Shown: positions 17,131 through 25,633, numbered from the stretch's first letter. The stretch: DNA of 64,000 nucleotides from Paraburkholderia acidipaludis NBRC 101816 (GCF_000684975.1 NZ_BAXZ01000002.1:248001-312000), one strand, 5' to 3'. Made by a program: numbers and translations. Notes: generated by a model from the sequence alone, not told the origin.

Positions 17131-18090
17131 TCAGCGCCCCATGCCGAGCCGCGCTTTCGTTGCGTCGTACTCCTCTTTGAGCCGCGCGACGAGCTCCGCC
17201 ACGGCAGGCACGTCGTCCATCAGCCCCACGCCCTGGCCCGCGCCCCAGATGTCCTTCCAGGCCTTCGCCTTGTCGCCGCCGAAGTTCATGGCCGACTTGT
17301 CCGACTCGGGCAGCGCGTCCGGGTCGAGCCCCGCGTTGACGATGCTTTCGCGGATGTAGTTGCCGTGCACGCCCGTAAAGAGGTTGGTGTAGATGATGTC
17401 GGAGGATCGGGCATCGAGGATCGCCTGCTTGTAGGCGTCCACGGCATGCGCCTCCCGCGTGGCGATGAAGCGCGTGCCCATGTAGGCGAGGTCCGCGCCC
17501 ATGGCCTGGGCGGCGAGGATCGAGCCGCCGTTCGCGATCGCGCCCGAGAGCACGATGGGGCCGTCGAACATCTTGCGCACCTCGCCCACCAGCGCGAACG
17601 GCGAGGTCGTGCCCGCGTGGCCGCCCGCGCCCGCGGCCACGAGGATCAGCCCGTCCACGCCCGCTTCGAGGGCCTTTGCCGCATGACGCAGATTGATGAC
17701 GTCGTGCAGCACGATGCCGCCGTAGCTGTGCACGGCGTCGATGATCTCGCGCGCCGGCGCCCGCAGGCTCGTGATGAAGATGGGCACCTTGTGCTCGACG
17801 CACACGCGCACGTCGTGCTCGAGCCGCGCATTCGACTGATGCACGATCTGGTTCACGGCGATCGGGCCGATCGTGGCGTCCGGGTTGGCCGCCTGGTAAG
17901 CCGCAAGCTCGGTCTGGATCTGCGTGAGCCAGGCGTCGAGCTGCTCGGCGGGGCGGGCATTGAGCGCGGGGAACGAACCGACGATACCGGCCTTGCACTG
18001 CGCGAGCACGAGCTCGGGATAGCTGACGATGAACATCGGCGAGCCGACGACGGGCAGCGAGAGATTTTGCAGGACGGCGGGCAATGCCAT
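17131..18090 (-). CDS. Nitronate monooxygenase (2-nitropropane dioxygenase family)
   Basis: A 319-residue FMN-dependent TIM-barrel enzyme. The chain opens with LSLPVVGSPMFIVSYPELVL, the usual N-terminal strand. It has the flavin-phosphate region (GLILVAAGAGGHAG), IVLSGAIANGGSI and GADLAYMGTRFIATREA. The family oxidises alkyl nitronates to carbonyl compounds and nitrite; the natural substrate is often propionate-3-nitronate. The His of GGHAG fits the catalytic base. Start ATG 18090 behind AGGAGA. It is monocistronic, with a -10 and overlapping palindromes upstream (18252-18276). Confidence 0.88.
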   Translation of the reverse strand: MALPAVLQNLSLPVVGSPMFIVSYPELVLAQCKAGIVGSFPALNARPAEQLDAWLTQIQTELAAYQAANPDATIGPIAVNQIVHQSNARLEHDVRVCVEHKVPIFITSLRAPAREIIDAVHSYGGIVLHDVINLRHAAKALEAGVDGLILVAAGAGGHAGTTSPFALVGEVRKMFDGPIVLSGAIANGGSILAAQAMGADLAYMGTRFIATREAHAVDAYKQAILDARSSDIIYTNLFTGVHGNYIRESIVNAGLDPDALPESDKSAMNFGGDKAKAWKDIWGAGQGVGLMDDVPAVAELVARLKEEYDATKARLGMGR

Positions 18091-18414
18091 GACGAGGGTC
18101 TCCTTTCTCTGGTCCGGCTGGTGTGGGTTGGTGCGTGCTGGCGTGTGCTGGTGTGTGTTCGCGACCCGGATCGGGTGAATCAGATCGTACTGCTGCGGGG
18201 GTGCACGGGCGGTGAAATTACAACAGCGCGCCACAGCACACTACGGCGCAAGTTTTAAAACGATCGTTCGATTATAGGCACGAGATCCCGCATGAGCAGG
18301 GCGTGCGACTTTCGAGCAAGTGTTCGGTCTCTACCTTTACTCGCGCAAATCGTGACGAGCGCCGGTCGTGCGCTCCTACAATGAGGTCAGACCAACAACG
18401 ACAAGAGACTCGAC
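18091..18414. other. Divergent intergenic region, nitronate monooxygenase / dehalogenase
   Basis: 324 bases without a gene. It holds a GT-rich imperfect repeat (GTGTGGGTTGGTGCGTGCTGG and similar, 18120-18163), the promoter/palindrome site at 18252-18276, and TACAAT at 18377-18382 as a possible -10 for the plus-strand hydrolase gene. Confidence 0.6.
18252..18276 (-). promoter_or_regulatory. Perfect -10 box with overlapping palindromes before nitronate monooxygenase
   Basis: On the minus strand a perfect TATAAT (18276-18271) is followed by AACGATCGTT (18259-18268) and the overlapping GTTTTAAAAC (18252-18261), both perfect 10-base palindromes. They cover the expected transcription start, a common place for a TetR-type operator. 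No good -35 is seen, which would fit an activated or weak promoter. Confidence 0.5.
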
Positions 18415-19308
18415 ATGCCCTTCGACGGATTCACGCCATTCACCGTTCGCACGGCGAGCGGAATCGACATCTATGGGGTGAAGGGCGGCAAGGGGCCGCC
18501 GCTGCTGCTGCTGCACGGCCATCCGCAGACGCACATGATCTGGCATCGCTGCGTGGACGAGCTGGCACAGCACTTCACCGTGATCGCGACCGACCTGCGC
18601 GGCTACGGCGCCTCGTCGAAACCGCCGGGAGATCCGGCGCACGCCACCTACTCGAAACGCGCCATGGCCGCCGACCAGGTGGCGGTGATGCGCCACTTCG
18701 GCTACGAACGCTTTCTGGTCTGCGCGCATGACCGCGGCGCGCGCGTGGCGCACCGCATGGCGCTCGATCATCAGGGGGCGGTCGAACGCCTGATGCTGCT
18801 CGACATCGCGCCGACGCTCGCGATGTACGAGCAGACCGACCGGGCCTTCGCGACGGCCTATTTCCACTGGTTCTTCCTGATCCAGCCGGCGCCGCTGCCC
18901 GAGACGCTGGTGGGCGCGAACACCGACCTCTACGTCGAGCGCGCGATGGGCAACCGCCATGCGGGCCTCGCGCCGTTCGCGCCGGAGGCGCTCGATGCGT
19001 ATCGTTCCGCGCTGCGCCAGCCCGGCGCGGTGCATGCGATGTGCGAGGACTACCGGGCTTCCGCGACGATCGACCTCGAACACGACCGCGCGGACATCGA
19101 GCGCGGCCACAAGGTGGGCTCTCCGCTGCGCGTGCTGTGGGGCGAACAGGGCGTGGTCGGCCGCTGCTTCGACCCGCTGGCGGAATGGCGCAAGGTCGCG
19201 CGCGATGTGAGTGGGCGCTCGCTTGCGAGCGGCCACTACATTCCCGAGGAAGCGAGCACGGAGCTCGTGAAGGAGATGCTGGCCTTCTTCGAGGCCAGCG
19301 GGCCCTGA
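18415..19308 (+). CDS. Haloacetate (fluoroacetate) dehalogenase-type alpha/beta hydrolase
   Basis: A 297-residue alpha/beta hydrolase. The residues match those known in fluoroacetate dehalogenase: nucleophile Asp106 in AHDRGARVAHR with Arg107 and Arg110 for the carboxylate, Asp130 in LLLDIAP, His151-Trp152 in YFHWFF and Tyr213 in CEDYRA for halide binding, and base His274 in SGHYIP. Every position is offset by the same 4-6 residues from the studied enzymes (D110/R111/R114/D134/H155/W156/Y219/H280). The reaction is hydrolysis of the C-F or C-Cl bond of haloacetate to glycolate in the cytoplasm. The close epoxide-hydrolase relatives lack the His-Trp pair. No transporter or regulator for it is adjacent. 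Confidence 0.85.
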   Translation: MPFDGFTPFTVRTASGIDIYGVKGGKGPPLLLLHGHPQTHMIWHRCVDELAQHFTVIATDLRGYGASSKPPGDPAHATYSKRAMAADQVAVMRHFGYERFLVCAHDRGARVAHRMALDHQGAVERLMLLDIAPTLAMYEQTDRAFATAYFHWFFLIQPAPLPETLVGANTDLYVERAMGNRHAGLAPFAPEALDAYRSALRQPGAVHAMCEDYRASATIDLEHDRADIERGHKVGSPLRVLWGEQGVVGRCFDPLAEWRKVARDVSGRSLASGHYIPEEASTELVKEMLAFFEASGP

Positions 19309-19368
19309 GCGTCGGGCGGGGGCGCCGCGTGCGCCCGCCGGGCGCGCCACGCACGCGTTGACCGCATA

Positions 19369-20718
19369 ATGACGCGGTCTTCGCCGCTGCCTTTCCCCAT
19401 GCCGTCCCCTCCGTCCCAGACCTCCGCCGACGATATCGAACTCCGGCGCGCCAAGCGCCGCCCGCTGCTGCTGCTGGCGGCGGCCGCCTGCGTCTTCGTC
19501 GTGACGGCGTGCTGGCCCCCGGGCTTCGGAAGCGCCTTTGCCGTCGGCGCGTTCAAGGCCTGTAGCGAGGCCGCGATGGTCGGCGCACTGGCCGACTGGT
19601 TCGCGGTTGCCGCGCTATTCCGGCCGCTGCCGGTGCCGTTCGTCTCGACCCACACGGGCGTCATTCCGCACAACAAGGACCGCATTGCCGACGAACTCGC
19701 GCACTTCGTGAAGGACCGCTTTCTCGACGTCGACTCGCTCGTGGCGTTGATCCGCCGGCACGATCCGGCGCAGCGGGTGGCCGGCTGGCTGACCGACGAA
19801 CGCAACGCCCAGCGCCTGGGCGATTACGTGGTGCGGCTCGCGGCGGGGTTGCTCGAGCTGGTCGACGATCCGCGCATCCAGGCGCTGATTCGCAACGGGC
19901 TGCACGCGGCGCTCGACAACATCGACCTTTCGAAGTCGATGGGCGCGGCGCTCGACACGCTGACGAGGGACGGCCGTCACCAGGAACTCCTCGACAAGCT
20001 GATCGACCAGTTCGTCGTGCTGCTGCGCGTGGAGGAGACGCGCGGCTTCGTCGCCGCGCGCATTGTCGACGGCTTGAAGGGCGAGTATCCGATCACGGAG
20101 AAAATGCTGCCCACCGCGTGGATAGGCGAGAGCGGCGCGCGCGTGCTGACGAGCGCCGTCGAGCGGCTGCTGCTGCAGATCAGCGAAGACGGCGAGCATC
20201 AGTTGCGGCAGAAGTTCGACGAGATCGTGCAGAAGCTGATCGACCGGCTGAAGACCGATCCCGCGTTTCTCGCGAAAGGCGAGGAGCTGAAGGCCAGCCT
20301 GCGCGACGACACGGCGTTCGACGACTACGCGCGCACCCTGTGGGACGACCTGCGTGCGTGGCTGCGGCACGATCTGGAGCAGCCCGATTCGCTGCTGCAC
20401 GCGCGGGTGGCGGCGGCGGGCGGCTGGATCGGCAGCGCGCTGGCGGGCGACGCGAAGCTGCGCGCCGCGCTCAACGAGCATCTCGAGGAGTCCGCGCACG
20501 CGATGGCGCCGGACTTTGCCGCGTTCCTCACACGCCACATCAGCGACACGGTGAAGGACTGGGACGCTCGGAGCATGTCGGCGCTGATCGAGCAGAAGAT
20601 CGGCAAGGACCTTCAGCGGATCCGCATCAACGGCACGGTGCTGGGCGGCGCGATCGGTTTCGGCCTGTATTTGTGCTCTTACTGTTTCGAGTTGTTGCGT
20701 GCGCACCTGAGCCGGTGA
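19369..20718 (+). CDS. DUF445 family membrane-anchored protein
   Basis: A 449-residue protein of the DUF445 (YjiN-like) family. There is a hydrophobic segment near residues 28-55 (PLLLLAAAACVFVVTACWPP) and another at the C-terminus (GTVLGGAIGFGLYLCSYCF). Between them is a long, charged, helix-rich region. Family motifs include GALADWFAVAALFRPLPVP near residues 65-85 and GVIPHNKDRIADELAHFV. The function is not established. It lies 60 bases after the dehalogenase gene on the same strand and may be co-transcribed, but no link is known. Confidence 0.88.
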   Translation: MTRSSPLPFPMPSPPSQTSADDIELRRAKRRPLLLLAAAACVFVVTACWPPGFGSAFAVGAFKACSEAAMVGALADWFAVAALFRPLPVPFVSTHTGVIPHNKDRIADELAHFVKDRFLDVDSLVALIRRHDPAQRVAGWLTDERNAQRLGDYVVRLAAGLLELVDDPRIQALIRNGLHAALDNIDLSKSMGAALDTLTRDGRHQELLDKLIDQFVVLLRVEETRGFVAARIVDGLKGEYPITEKMLPTAWIGESGARVLTSAVERLLLQISEDGEHQLRQKFDEIVQKLIDRLKTDPAFLAKGEELKASLRDDTAFDDYARTLWDDLRAWLRHDLEQPDSLLHARVAAAGGWIGSALAGDAKLRAALNEHLEESAHAMAPDFAAFLTRHISDTVKDWDARSMSALIEQKIGKDLQRIRINGTVLGGAIGFGLYLCSYCFELLRAHLSR

Positions 20719-20744
20719 CGCGCCATGCCCGGCACGTACCCGCG

Positions 20745-21218
20745 CTAATCAAGCGGCGGCAGGCGCCGCGCCACCGGCGTCGACTTGATGATGGCCGTGC
20801 TCGTCTCCGCCCGCTCGGTGACCTTGGCGAGAATTTCGTCGAGCTGCTCGATCGTATGAAGATAGAGGCGCGCGATGAAGCAGTCGTCGCCCGTGACCTT
20901 GTCGCATTCGACGAACTCGGGAATGCGCCGGATCACCTCTTCGACGAGATGCAGCTGGCCCGGCAGCGGCTTGACGCGCACGATGGCCTGCAGCGTGTAG
21001 CCGAGCGCGCGCGGATCGATCCGTACCGTATAGCCGCCGATCACCCCTTGCGCTTCCAGGCGCCGCAGCCGCTCCGACGTGCTCGGCGCCGAGAGGCCCA
21101 CCGTGCGCGCGAGCTCGCTCACGGCCGCACGGCCGTCTTCGGCCAGCGCCGCGAGCAGGGCGCGGTCGATGTCGTCGAGGTTTGCCGGCTGGACCGGCGT
21201 GTGCGGGCGTTGGGTCAT
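20745..21218 (-). CDS. Lrp/AsnC-family transcriptional regulator
   Basis: A 157-residue Lrp-type regulator: an N-terminal helix-turn-helix (ALLAALAEDGRAAVSELART, then GLSAPSTSERLRRLE) and a C-terminal RAM ligand-binding domain (VRVKPLPGQLHLVEEVIRRI). It is divergent from the EamA exporter gene with 166 bases between them. This is a standard pair in which the Lrp protein controls export of an amino acid or related metabolite. Start ATG 21218. Confidence 0.92.
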   Translation of the reverse strand: MTQRPHTPVQPANLDDIDRALLAALAEDGRAAVSELARTVGLSAPSTSERLRRLEAQGVIGGYTVRIDPRALGYTLQAIVRVKPLPGQLHLVEEVIRRIPEFVECDKVTGDDCFIARLYLHTIEQLDEILAKVTERAETSTAIIKSTPVARRLPPLD

Positions 21219-21244
21219 GATTCAAAGGCCTCGCGCGAGATGAT

Positions 21245-21259
21245 CCTTCGATTGGAAGG
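21245..21259. promoter_or_regulatory. Dyad CCTTC-N5-GAAGG in the lrp/eamA intergenic region
   Basis: A 5-base perfect inverted repeat with a 5-base centre, 27 bases upstream of the lrp-type start. Its 15-bp size and position match Lrp/AsnC half-site spacing, so it may be an autoregulatory site. The arms are short, so chance occurrence is possible. Confidence 0.3.
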
Positions 21260-21384
21260 TAAATCGATATGTTCACCTTAGTTTAGCCATGTCATCCGCG
21301 CTTTGCACCCAGTAAACTGGTCGGCATGACGGGCAGTTCGCGGTTGTCGCGGGCTGCGCGCCGCCCCGAACAGGACGCTTTTCC

Positions 21385-22287
21385 ATGGCTAACCCCGAAA
21401 TCCGCCGCGGCGCCGCCGAGATGGCCGTCGCGATGCTCATGTCCGGCACCATCGGCTGGCTCGTCGTCAGCTCGCGGCAGGCCCCGATCAACGTCGCATT
21501 CCTGCGCTGCGTGCTGGGCGGCGCAACGCTCGCGCTAGTCTGCGCTGCGCTCGGCCTGCTGCGCCGCTCGTTCTTCACGCCGCGCATGCTGCTGCTCGCC
21601 GTGCTGGGCGGCGCGGCCATCGTCGCGAACTGGGTGCTGCTCTTCGCCGCCTACTCGCGTGCCTCGATTTCGATGGCCACTGCCGTCTACAACACGCAGC
21701 CGTTCATGTTGGTCGGACTCGGCGCGCTGCTGCTGCGCGAGCGCGTGACGGCGTCCACCGTGGCATGGCTCGCCATCGCTTTCGTCGGGCTTGTGTGCGT
21801 GGTCGAGGTGCAGCCCGCCGTGCTCGCGGTGCCGGGCGAATATTTGCGCGGCGTGGCGTGCGCGGCCGGCGCAGCCTTTCTCTATGCCGTCTCGTCGATC
21901 ATCACGCGCTACCTCAAAGGCACGCCGCCGCATCTGATCGCGCTCGTGCAGGTCGCATTCGGCGCGCTCGCGCTCGCGCCGTTCATCCACTACGCCACGT
22001 TGCCGGCCACGCCGCTGCATTGGGCGCAGATCGTCACGCTGGGCGTCGTGCACACCGGCATCATGTACGTGCTGCTCTACGGCGCCATCCAGAAGCTGCC
22101 CACGGCCATGACCGGTGCGCTCTCGTTCATCTACCCGGTGGTTGCGATACTCGTGGACTGGCTCGCTTTCGGGCAGCGTCTTGCCTGGATTCAGGTGGCG
22201 GGTGCGGCGCTGATCCTGTTGGCCGCGGCAGGGGTTAACCTGGGTTGGCGGATCGTGCCGCAACGCCGCGGCGTTCGATCGGCTTGA
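21385..22287 (+). CDS. EamA/DMT-family exporter
   Basis: A 300-residue membrane protein with ten predicted helices in two five-helix EamA repeats. The first ends near VEVQPAVLAVPGEYL and the second starts with GVACAAGAAFLYAVSSIITR. Family motifs include NWVLLFAAYSRASISMATAVY and LLYGAIQKLPTAMTGALSFIYPVVAILVDW, the drug/metabolite exporter signature. The divergent Lrp-type gene suggests an amino-acid-like substrate. A perfect terminator follows at 22435, 147 bases beyond the stop. Confidence 0.9.
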   Translation: MANPEIRRGAAEMAVAMLMSGTIGWLVVSSRQAPINVAFLRCVLGGATLALVCAALGLLRRSFFTPRMLLLAVLGGAAIVANWVLLFAAYSRASISMATAVYNTQPFMLVGLGALLLRERVTASTVAWLAIAFVGLVCVVEVQPAVLAVPGEYLRGVACAAGAAFLYAVSSIITRYLKGTPPHLIALVQVAFGALALAPFIHYATLPATPLHWAQIVTLGVVHTGIMYVLLYGAIQKLPTAMTGALSFIYPVVAILVDWLAFGQRLAWIQVAGAALILLAAAGVNLGWRIVPQRRGVRSA

Positions 22288-22434
22288 CGGGGAATTGATT
22301 GGGATAGCGAATTAAATCGCGAGGGGAATATAGCGTTTTGTGCCGGAATTTTTAGGGAAATCACCGATGCTTCGCGCAGAAAGGCGCGAGTATGATGCCT
22401 CGACGGATTTGATCACGTCAGAGCGCGATACTCA

Positions 22435-22466
22435 CGCTCGTCCAGAACTGGACGAGCGTTTTTTTT
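22435..22466 (+). terminator. Rho-independent terminator after the EamA exporter gene
   Basis: CGCTCGTCCA / TGGACGAGCG form a perfect 10-bp stem with GAAC loop, followed by eight T. The orientation serves plus-strand transcription only. Confidence 0.9.
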
Positions 22467-22474
22467 CGTCGGTT

Positions 22475-23407
22475 TCAGACCGCCGCGGCGGGCGCGAGGA
22501 GTTGCTCGCCGTTGATGGCGAGCGCACCGTTCTTCGCCAGCTCGCCCGCCAGTTCGCGCAGCAGCGCAGGCCACGCACTTTGCGGCGCGAGCTGTCGCGC
22601 CGCCGCCCGCATGGCCGCGGCGCTCCCGAGCATCGCTTCGAGCGTGGCAAACGTCATCGCACGCACTTCCAGCAGCTTGAATACGATCAGGACCTTGAGC
22701 GCGTTGCGGGCATTGCGCGCGGGATCGGCGCGCAGCCATGCGAGCCGCGAGAAGGCGCGTTCGAGCGCAGCTTCAACGTTTGCAAACGGCGCGCCGTGCC
22801 CGGGAATCACCGTCGCGACATCGAGCTTCGCGATCGCCTCCAGCACCGCCTGCTGCTCGGCGAAGCCGCTTTCGCCGTCCAGTTCGGGAAAAATCACGCC
22901 GAAGCCATGCTCCCAAAGCGCGTCTGCGCTGATCAAGAGGCGCGGGGCGGCGGCATAGAGCATCACCGAATCGGGATCGTGGCCCGGCGCGCCGATCACC
23001 TCCCACTCGAAGCCGCCCAGCACGAGCCGCTCGCCGGGCGAAAGCGTGCCGGTGAAGCTGAAGCGCTCGCAGGTTTGCCCGGTCGCGCGAAACGTGAGGC
23101 GCGCTTCGTTCCAGTCGCGCACGGTCGCCGCGCTGCACGCCGGAATCAGCGTTTCGCACGGCCACGCAGCCTGCAGTTGCGCGTTGCCGCCGCAGTGGTC
23201 GGAATGCAGATGCGTGTTCACGATCTGATCGAGCGGGCGCGCGCCCAGCGCGTGCCGCACGAGGGCAACCGTCTGCGCGGCATGCGTGGTATAGCCGGTA
23301 TCGACGAGCGCCGCGCGTGCCTCGTCCACCAGCAGCACGTTGTTCGACGAAAGCCAGCCGCGTTCGAATACGCGGATCGACTGCGGCAGTTGAATCGGGA
23401 TGCTCAT
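22475..23407 (-). CDS. Metallo-beta-lactamase-fold hydrolase
   Basis: A 310-residue MBL-fold enzyme. The metal motif THLHSDHCGG gives His66, His68, Asp70 and His71. Further ligands are expected in GAPGHDPDSV, the Asp of ISADALWEHG and HGAP (VIPGHGAP). A helical C-terminal region of ~80 residues follows, as in LACTB2- or glyoxalase-II-like hydrolases. The substrate is unknown; thioesters are plausible because the upstream, 4-base-overlapping gene is a MaoC hydratase. It is the last gene of the minus-strand run that starts at HMG-CoA lyase or at the YbaK-like gene. Confidence 0.87.
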   Translation of the reverse strand: MSIPIQLPQSIRVFERGWLSSNNVLLVDEARAALVDTGYTTHAAQTVALVRHALGARPLDQIVNTHLHSDHCGGNAQLQAAWPCETLIPACSAATVRDWNEARLTFRATGQTCERFSFTGTLSPGERLVLGGFEWEVIGAPGHDPDSVMLYAAAPRLLISADALWEHGFGVIFPELDGESGFAEQQAVLEAIAKLDVATVIPGHGAPFANVEAALERAFSRLAWLRADPARNARNALKVLIVFKLLEVRAMTFATLEAMLGSAAAMRAAARQLAPQSAWPALLRELAGELAKNGALAINGEQLLAPAAAV

Positions 23408-23838
23408 GATTTCGGCATGACGAGTATCGTTGCGCGCCCGAGGACAACTAGTTCGCCATCCTGATTGATGGCGGTGCCGGAGAGTTTCACGAGGTCGCCG
23501 TCGAGACTCGGCTTCCACCACGCGTCCTCCACGCGCCATTCGAACGTGAGCACATCGTGCGCATAGGTGGCGCGCTTGAGCTTGATGTCGAATTCGAGCC
23601 CGAGCGGCTGCGCGTAAGTGGAGAAATGCGTGGCGAGCAGCGCCATGAAGTGCGCAGTGGGCTGCGTGCCGGAGGCGATCAGGCCGCCGAAGCGGCTTTG
23701 CGCCGCATACGCTTCGTCGTGATGCAGCGGGTTCAGGTCGTTCGCGAGCGTTGCGAACGACTTCACCGATTCGGGCGAGAGCGCGAGCGTGGAGCGGCAA
23801 ATTTCGCCGATCTTCACGACGCGCGGCGGCGTGTTCAT
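23404..23838 (-). CDS. MaoC-family (hot-dog fold) dehydratase
   Basis: A 144-residue hot-dog protein. The hydratase-2 motif is visible as LANDLNPLHHDEAYA with the catalytic Asp/His pair, followed by FGGLIASGTQPTAHFMALL. The family hydrates trans-2-enoyl-CoA (R-specific) or acts on related acyl thioesters in the cytoplasm. Start ATG 23838 overlaps the DUF1289 stop, and its own stop overlaps the next start, each by 4 bases, so translation is coupled. Acyl chain length cannot be judged. Confidence 0.88.
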   Translation of the reverse strand: MNTPPRVVKIGEICRSTLALSPESVKSFATLANDLNPLHHDEAYAAQSRFGGLIASGTQPTAHFMALLATHFSTYAQPLGLEFDIKLKRATYAHDVLTFEWRVEDAWWKPSLDGDLVKLSGTAINQDGELVVLGRATILVMPKS

Positions 23839-24086
23839 GGCGCGTCCTCGCGTCCGGCGGCAGATGGCGCTTCGTCGTTGCGCGCCGCCATCCACTGCGC
23901 GTGGCGCGCTTCGATGGCGCGCCACACCGCGCGTTTCGCTTCGTCGTCCAGGGTCGACCATGCCGCGATCTCGTCGATCGTGCGCAGGCACCCGTCGCAC
24001 AGGCCCGTCGCTTCGCTCATGCGGCAGATGCCGATGCACGGCGAGGCGGTGGCAGGCGTGGCCAACGGGGAGGCGGGCGCCGTCAT
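23835..24086 (-). CDS. DUF1289 family protein (83 aa)
   Basis: An 83-residue protein with the DUF1289 Cys pattern: SPCIGICRMSEATGLCDGC, then RTIDEIAAW. The four cysteines may bind a metal or an Fe-S cluster. The family is small, cytoplasmic and of unknown function. Start ATG 24086 lies 2 bases after the stop of the YbaK-like gene, and the stop overlaps the MaoC start by 4 bases. Co-expression with the acyl-CoA-type genes around it is likely. Confidence 0.85.
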   Translation of the reverse strand: MTAPASPLATPATASPCIGICRMSEATGLCDGCLRTIDEIAAWSTLDDEAKRAVWRAIEARHAQWMAARNDEAPSAAGREDAP

Positions 24087-24088
24087 GC

Positions 24089-24610
24089 TCAGGCGTCGCG
24101 CAGCGCGACGTCCACCACCGGGGCGCCGGTCAGCGTGGCCAGTTCCTGCGGCGACAGGTTGAATACCGCATGCGGATGGCCCGCCGCGGCCCACAGGCTT
24201 TCGAGTTCGAACAGGTCGGCGTCGATGAGCGTGACGGGCGTCGTGGCATGGCCGATCGGGCAGACGCCGCCAATCGCGTAACCGGTCATCTCGCGCACGA
24301 ACTTCGCATCGGCACGGCCGACATTGCCCACGTGCGCCGCCACCTTCTTCTCGTCCACACGGTTCGCACCGCTTGCGATCACGAGCACGGGCGCGCCGTC
24401 TTCGCGGCGGCGAAACAGGATCGACTTGGCGATCTGCGCGACTTCGCAGCCGAGTCCCGCCGCGGCCTCGGCGGAGGTCTTGCCGGTCTCGGGCAGCATC
24501 ACCACGGGCTTCGTATGGCCGCGTTCGAGCAGCAGCAGCGCGACGCGCCGTGCCGAGTCCGGCAGCGTGTCCAGCGGGTCATGGGAAGAGGGTAGCGTTT
24601 CCGTCGTCAT
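24089..24610 (-). CDS. YbaK/ProX-type aminoacyl-tRNA deacylase domain protein
   Basis: A 173-residue YbaK-family protein that probably hydrolyses mischarged aminoacyl-tRNA in trans. Family stretches are CEVAQIAKSILFRRREDG with the conserved Lys (near residue 64), RVDEKKVAAHVG and MTGYAIGGVCPIGHATTP (the GGVxPxG motif). Start ATG 24610. It follows HMG-CoA lyase by 58 bases and is 2 bases from DUF1289, placing it within a minus-strand transcription unit. Confidence 0.9.
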   Translation of the reverse strand: MTTETLPSSHDPLDTLPDSARRVALLLLERGHTKPVVMLPETGKTSAEAAAGLGCEVAQIAKSILFRRREDGAPVLVIASGANRVDEKKVAAHVGNVGRADAKFVREMTGYAIGGVCPIGHATTPVTLIDADLFELESLWAAAGHPHAVFNLSPQELATLTGAPVVDVALRDA

Positions 24611-24668
24611 GGGATTCTTTCCTTCGTACTGCCATGCATAGACATAGGGGCGGTCTGTTGTCGGACCG

Positions 24669-25592
24669 TCAGGCGCAAGCGGCTTCGCTGCGCTGCTTCG
24701 CGAGCAGCGCCTTGCCCGCGCGCGAGACATTGTTGCGTCCGATCGCGGTCGAGATGAAGTCGCCGGCGGCAACGACCTGGTTCAGGTCGACGCCGGTGCG
24801 GATGCCGAGACCGTTCATCAGATACAGCACGTCTTCGGTCGCGACGTTGCCGGTCGCGCCTTTCGCGTAGGGGCAGCCGCCGAGCCCCGCCACCGAGGCA
24901 TGGAAGATCGCAATGCCTTCCTGCAGCGCAGCGTAGATGTTCGCGAGCGCCTGGCCGTAGGTGTCGTGGAAGTGGCCGGAAAGACGCTCGCGCGGGAACA
25001 CCTTCGTCACGGCTTCGAAAACCTCGCGCGTACGCTGCGGCGTGCCGACGCCGATCGTGTCCGCAATATCGATCTCGTCGCAGCCGAGCGCGGCGAAGCG
25101 CTCGACCACGTCCACGACGGACGCCACGGGCACCTCGCCCTGATACGGGCAGCCAAGCGAGCACGACACGCTGCCGCGAATGCGGATGCCGTGCTGCTTC
25201 GCCGCTTCGGCCACCGGCACGAAACGCTCGATGCTTTCCGCGATCGAGCAGTTGATGTTCTTCTGCGAAAACGCCTCGCTCGCGGCGCCGAAAATCACGA
25301 TCTCGTCCGCGCGCGCGGCGAGCGCGCCTTCGAAGCCGCGCAGGTTTGGCGTGAGCACCGAGTAGATCGCGCCGGGGCGGCGCGCGATGCCGGCCATCAC
25401 TTCGGCGCCGTCGGCCATCTGCGGCACCCACTTGGGCGAGACGAACGAGGCCGCTTCGATGTTCGCGAAGCCGGCGGCCGAAAGGCGGTTGATCAATTCG
25501 ATCTTGGCGGCGGTGGGAACGAACTCTTTTTCGTTCTGCAGACCGTCACGCGGTCCGACTTCGACGATCTTCACTGCTGCGGGTAGGGTCAT
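24669..25592 (-). CDS. Hydroxymethylglutaryl-CoA lyase
   Basis: A 307-residue TIM-barrel lyase that cleaves 3-hydroxy-3-methylglutaryl-CoA to acetoacetate and acetyl-CoA, the last step of leucine breakdown. The signature VGPRDGLQNE with Arg, Asp and the divalent-metal site is at the N-terminus. HFHDTYGQALANI holds metal-binding His. The catalytic Cys loop GLGGCPYAKGATGN is near residue 240, followed by the Glu of VATEDVLYL. The start is ATG 25592. The GhrA-type gene lies 42 bases upstream on the same strand. Leucine-pathway liu genes are not in the window. Confidence 0.95.
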   Translation of the reverse strand: MTLPAAVKIVEVGPRDGLQNEKEFVPTAAKIELINRLSAAGFANIEAASFVSPKWVPQMADGAEVMAGIARRPGAIYSVLTPNLRGFEGALAARADEIVIFGAASEAFSQKNINCSIAESIERFVPVAEAAKQHGIRIRGSVSCSLGCPYQGEVPVASVVDVVERFAALGCDEIDIADTIGVGTPQRTREVFEAVTKVFPRERLSGHFHDTYGQALANIYAALQEGIAIFHASVAGLGGCPYAKGATGNVATEDVLYLMNGLGIRTGVDLNQVVAAGDFISTAIGRNNVSRAGKALLAKQRSEAACA

Positions 25593-25633
25593 GGGTGTCT
25601 CCTGAGTCTCGTTGATCCGCCGGCGCGTGGGGC

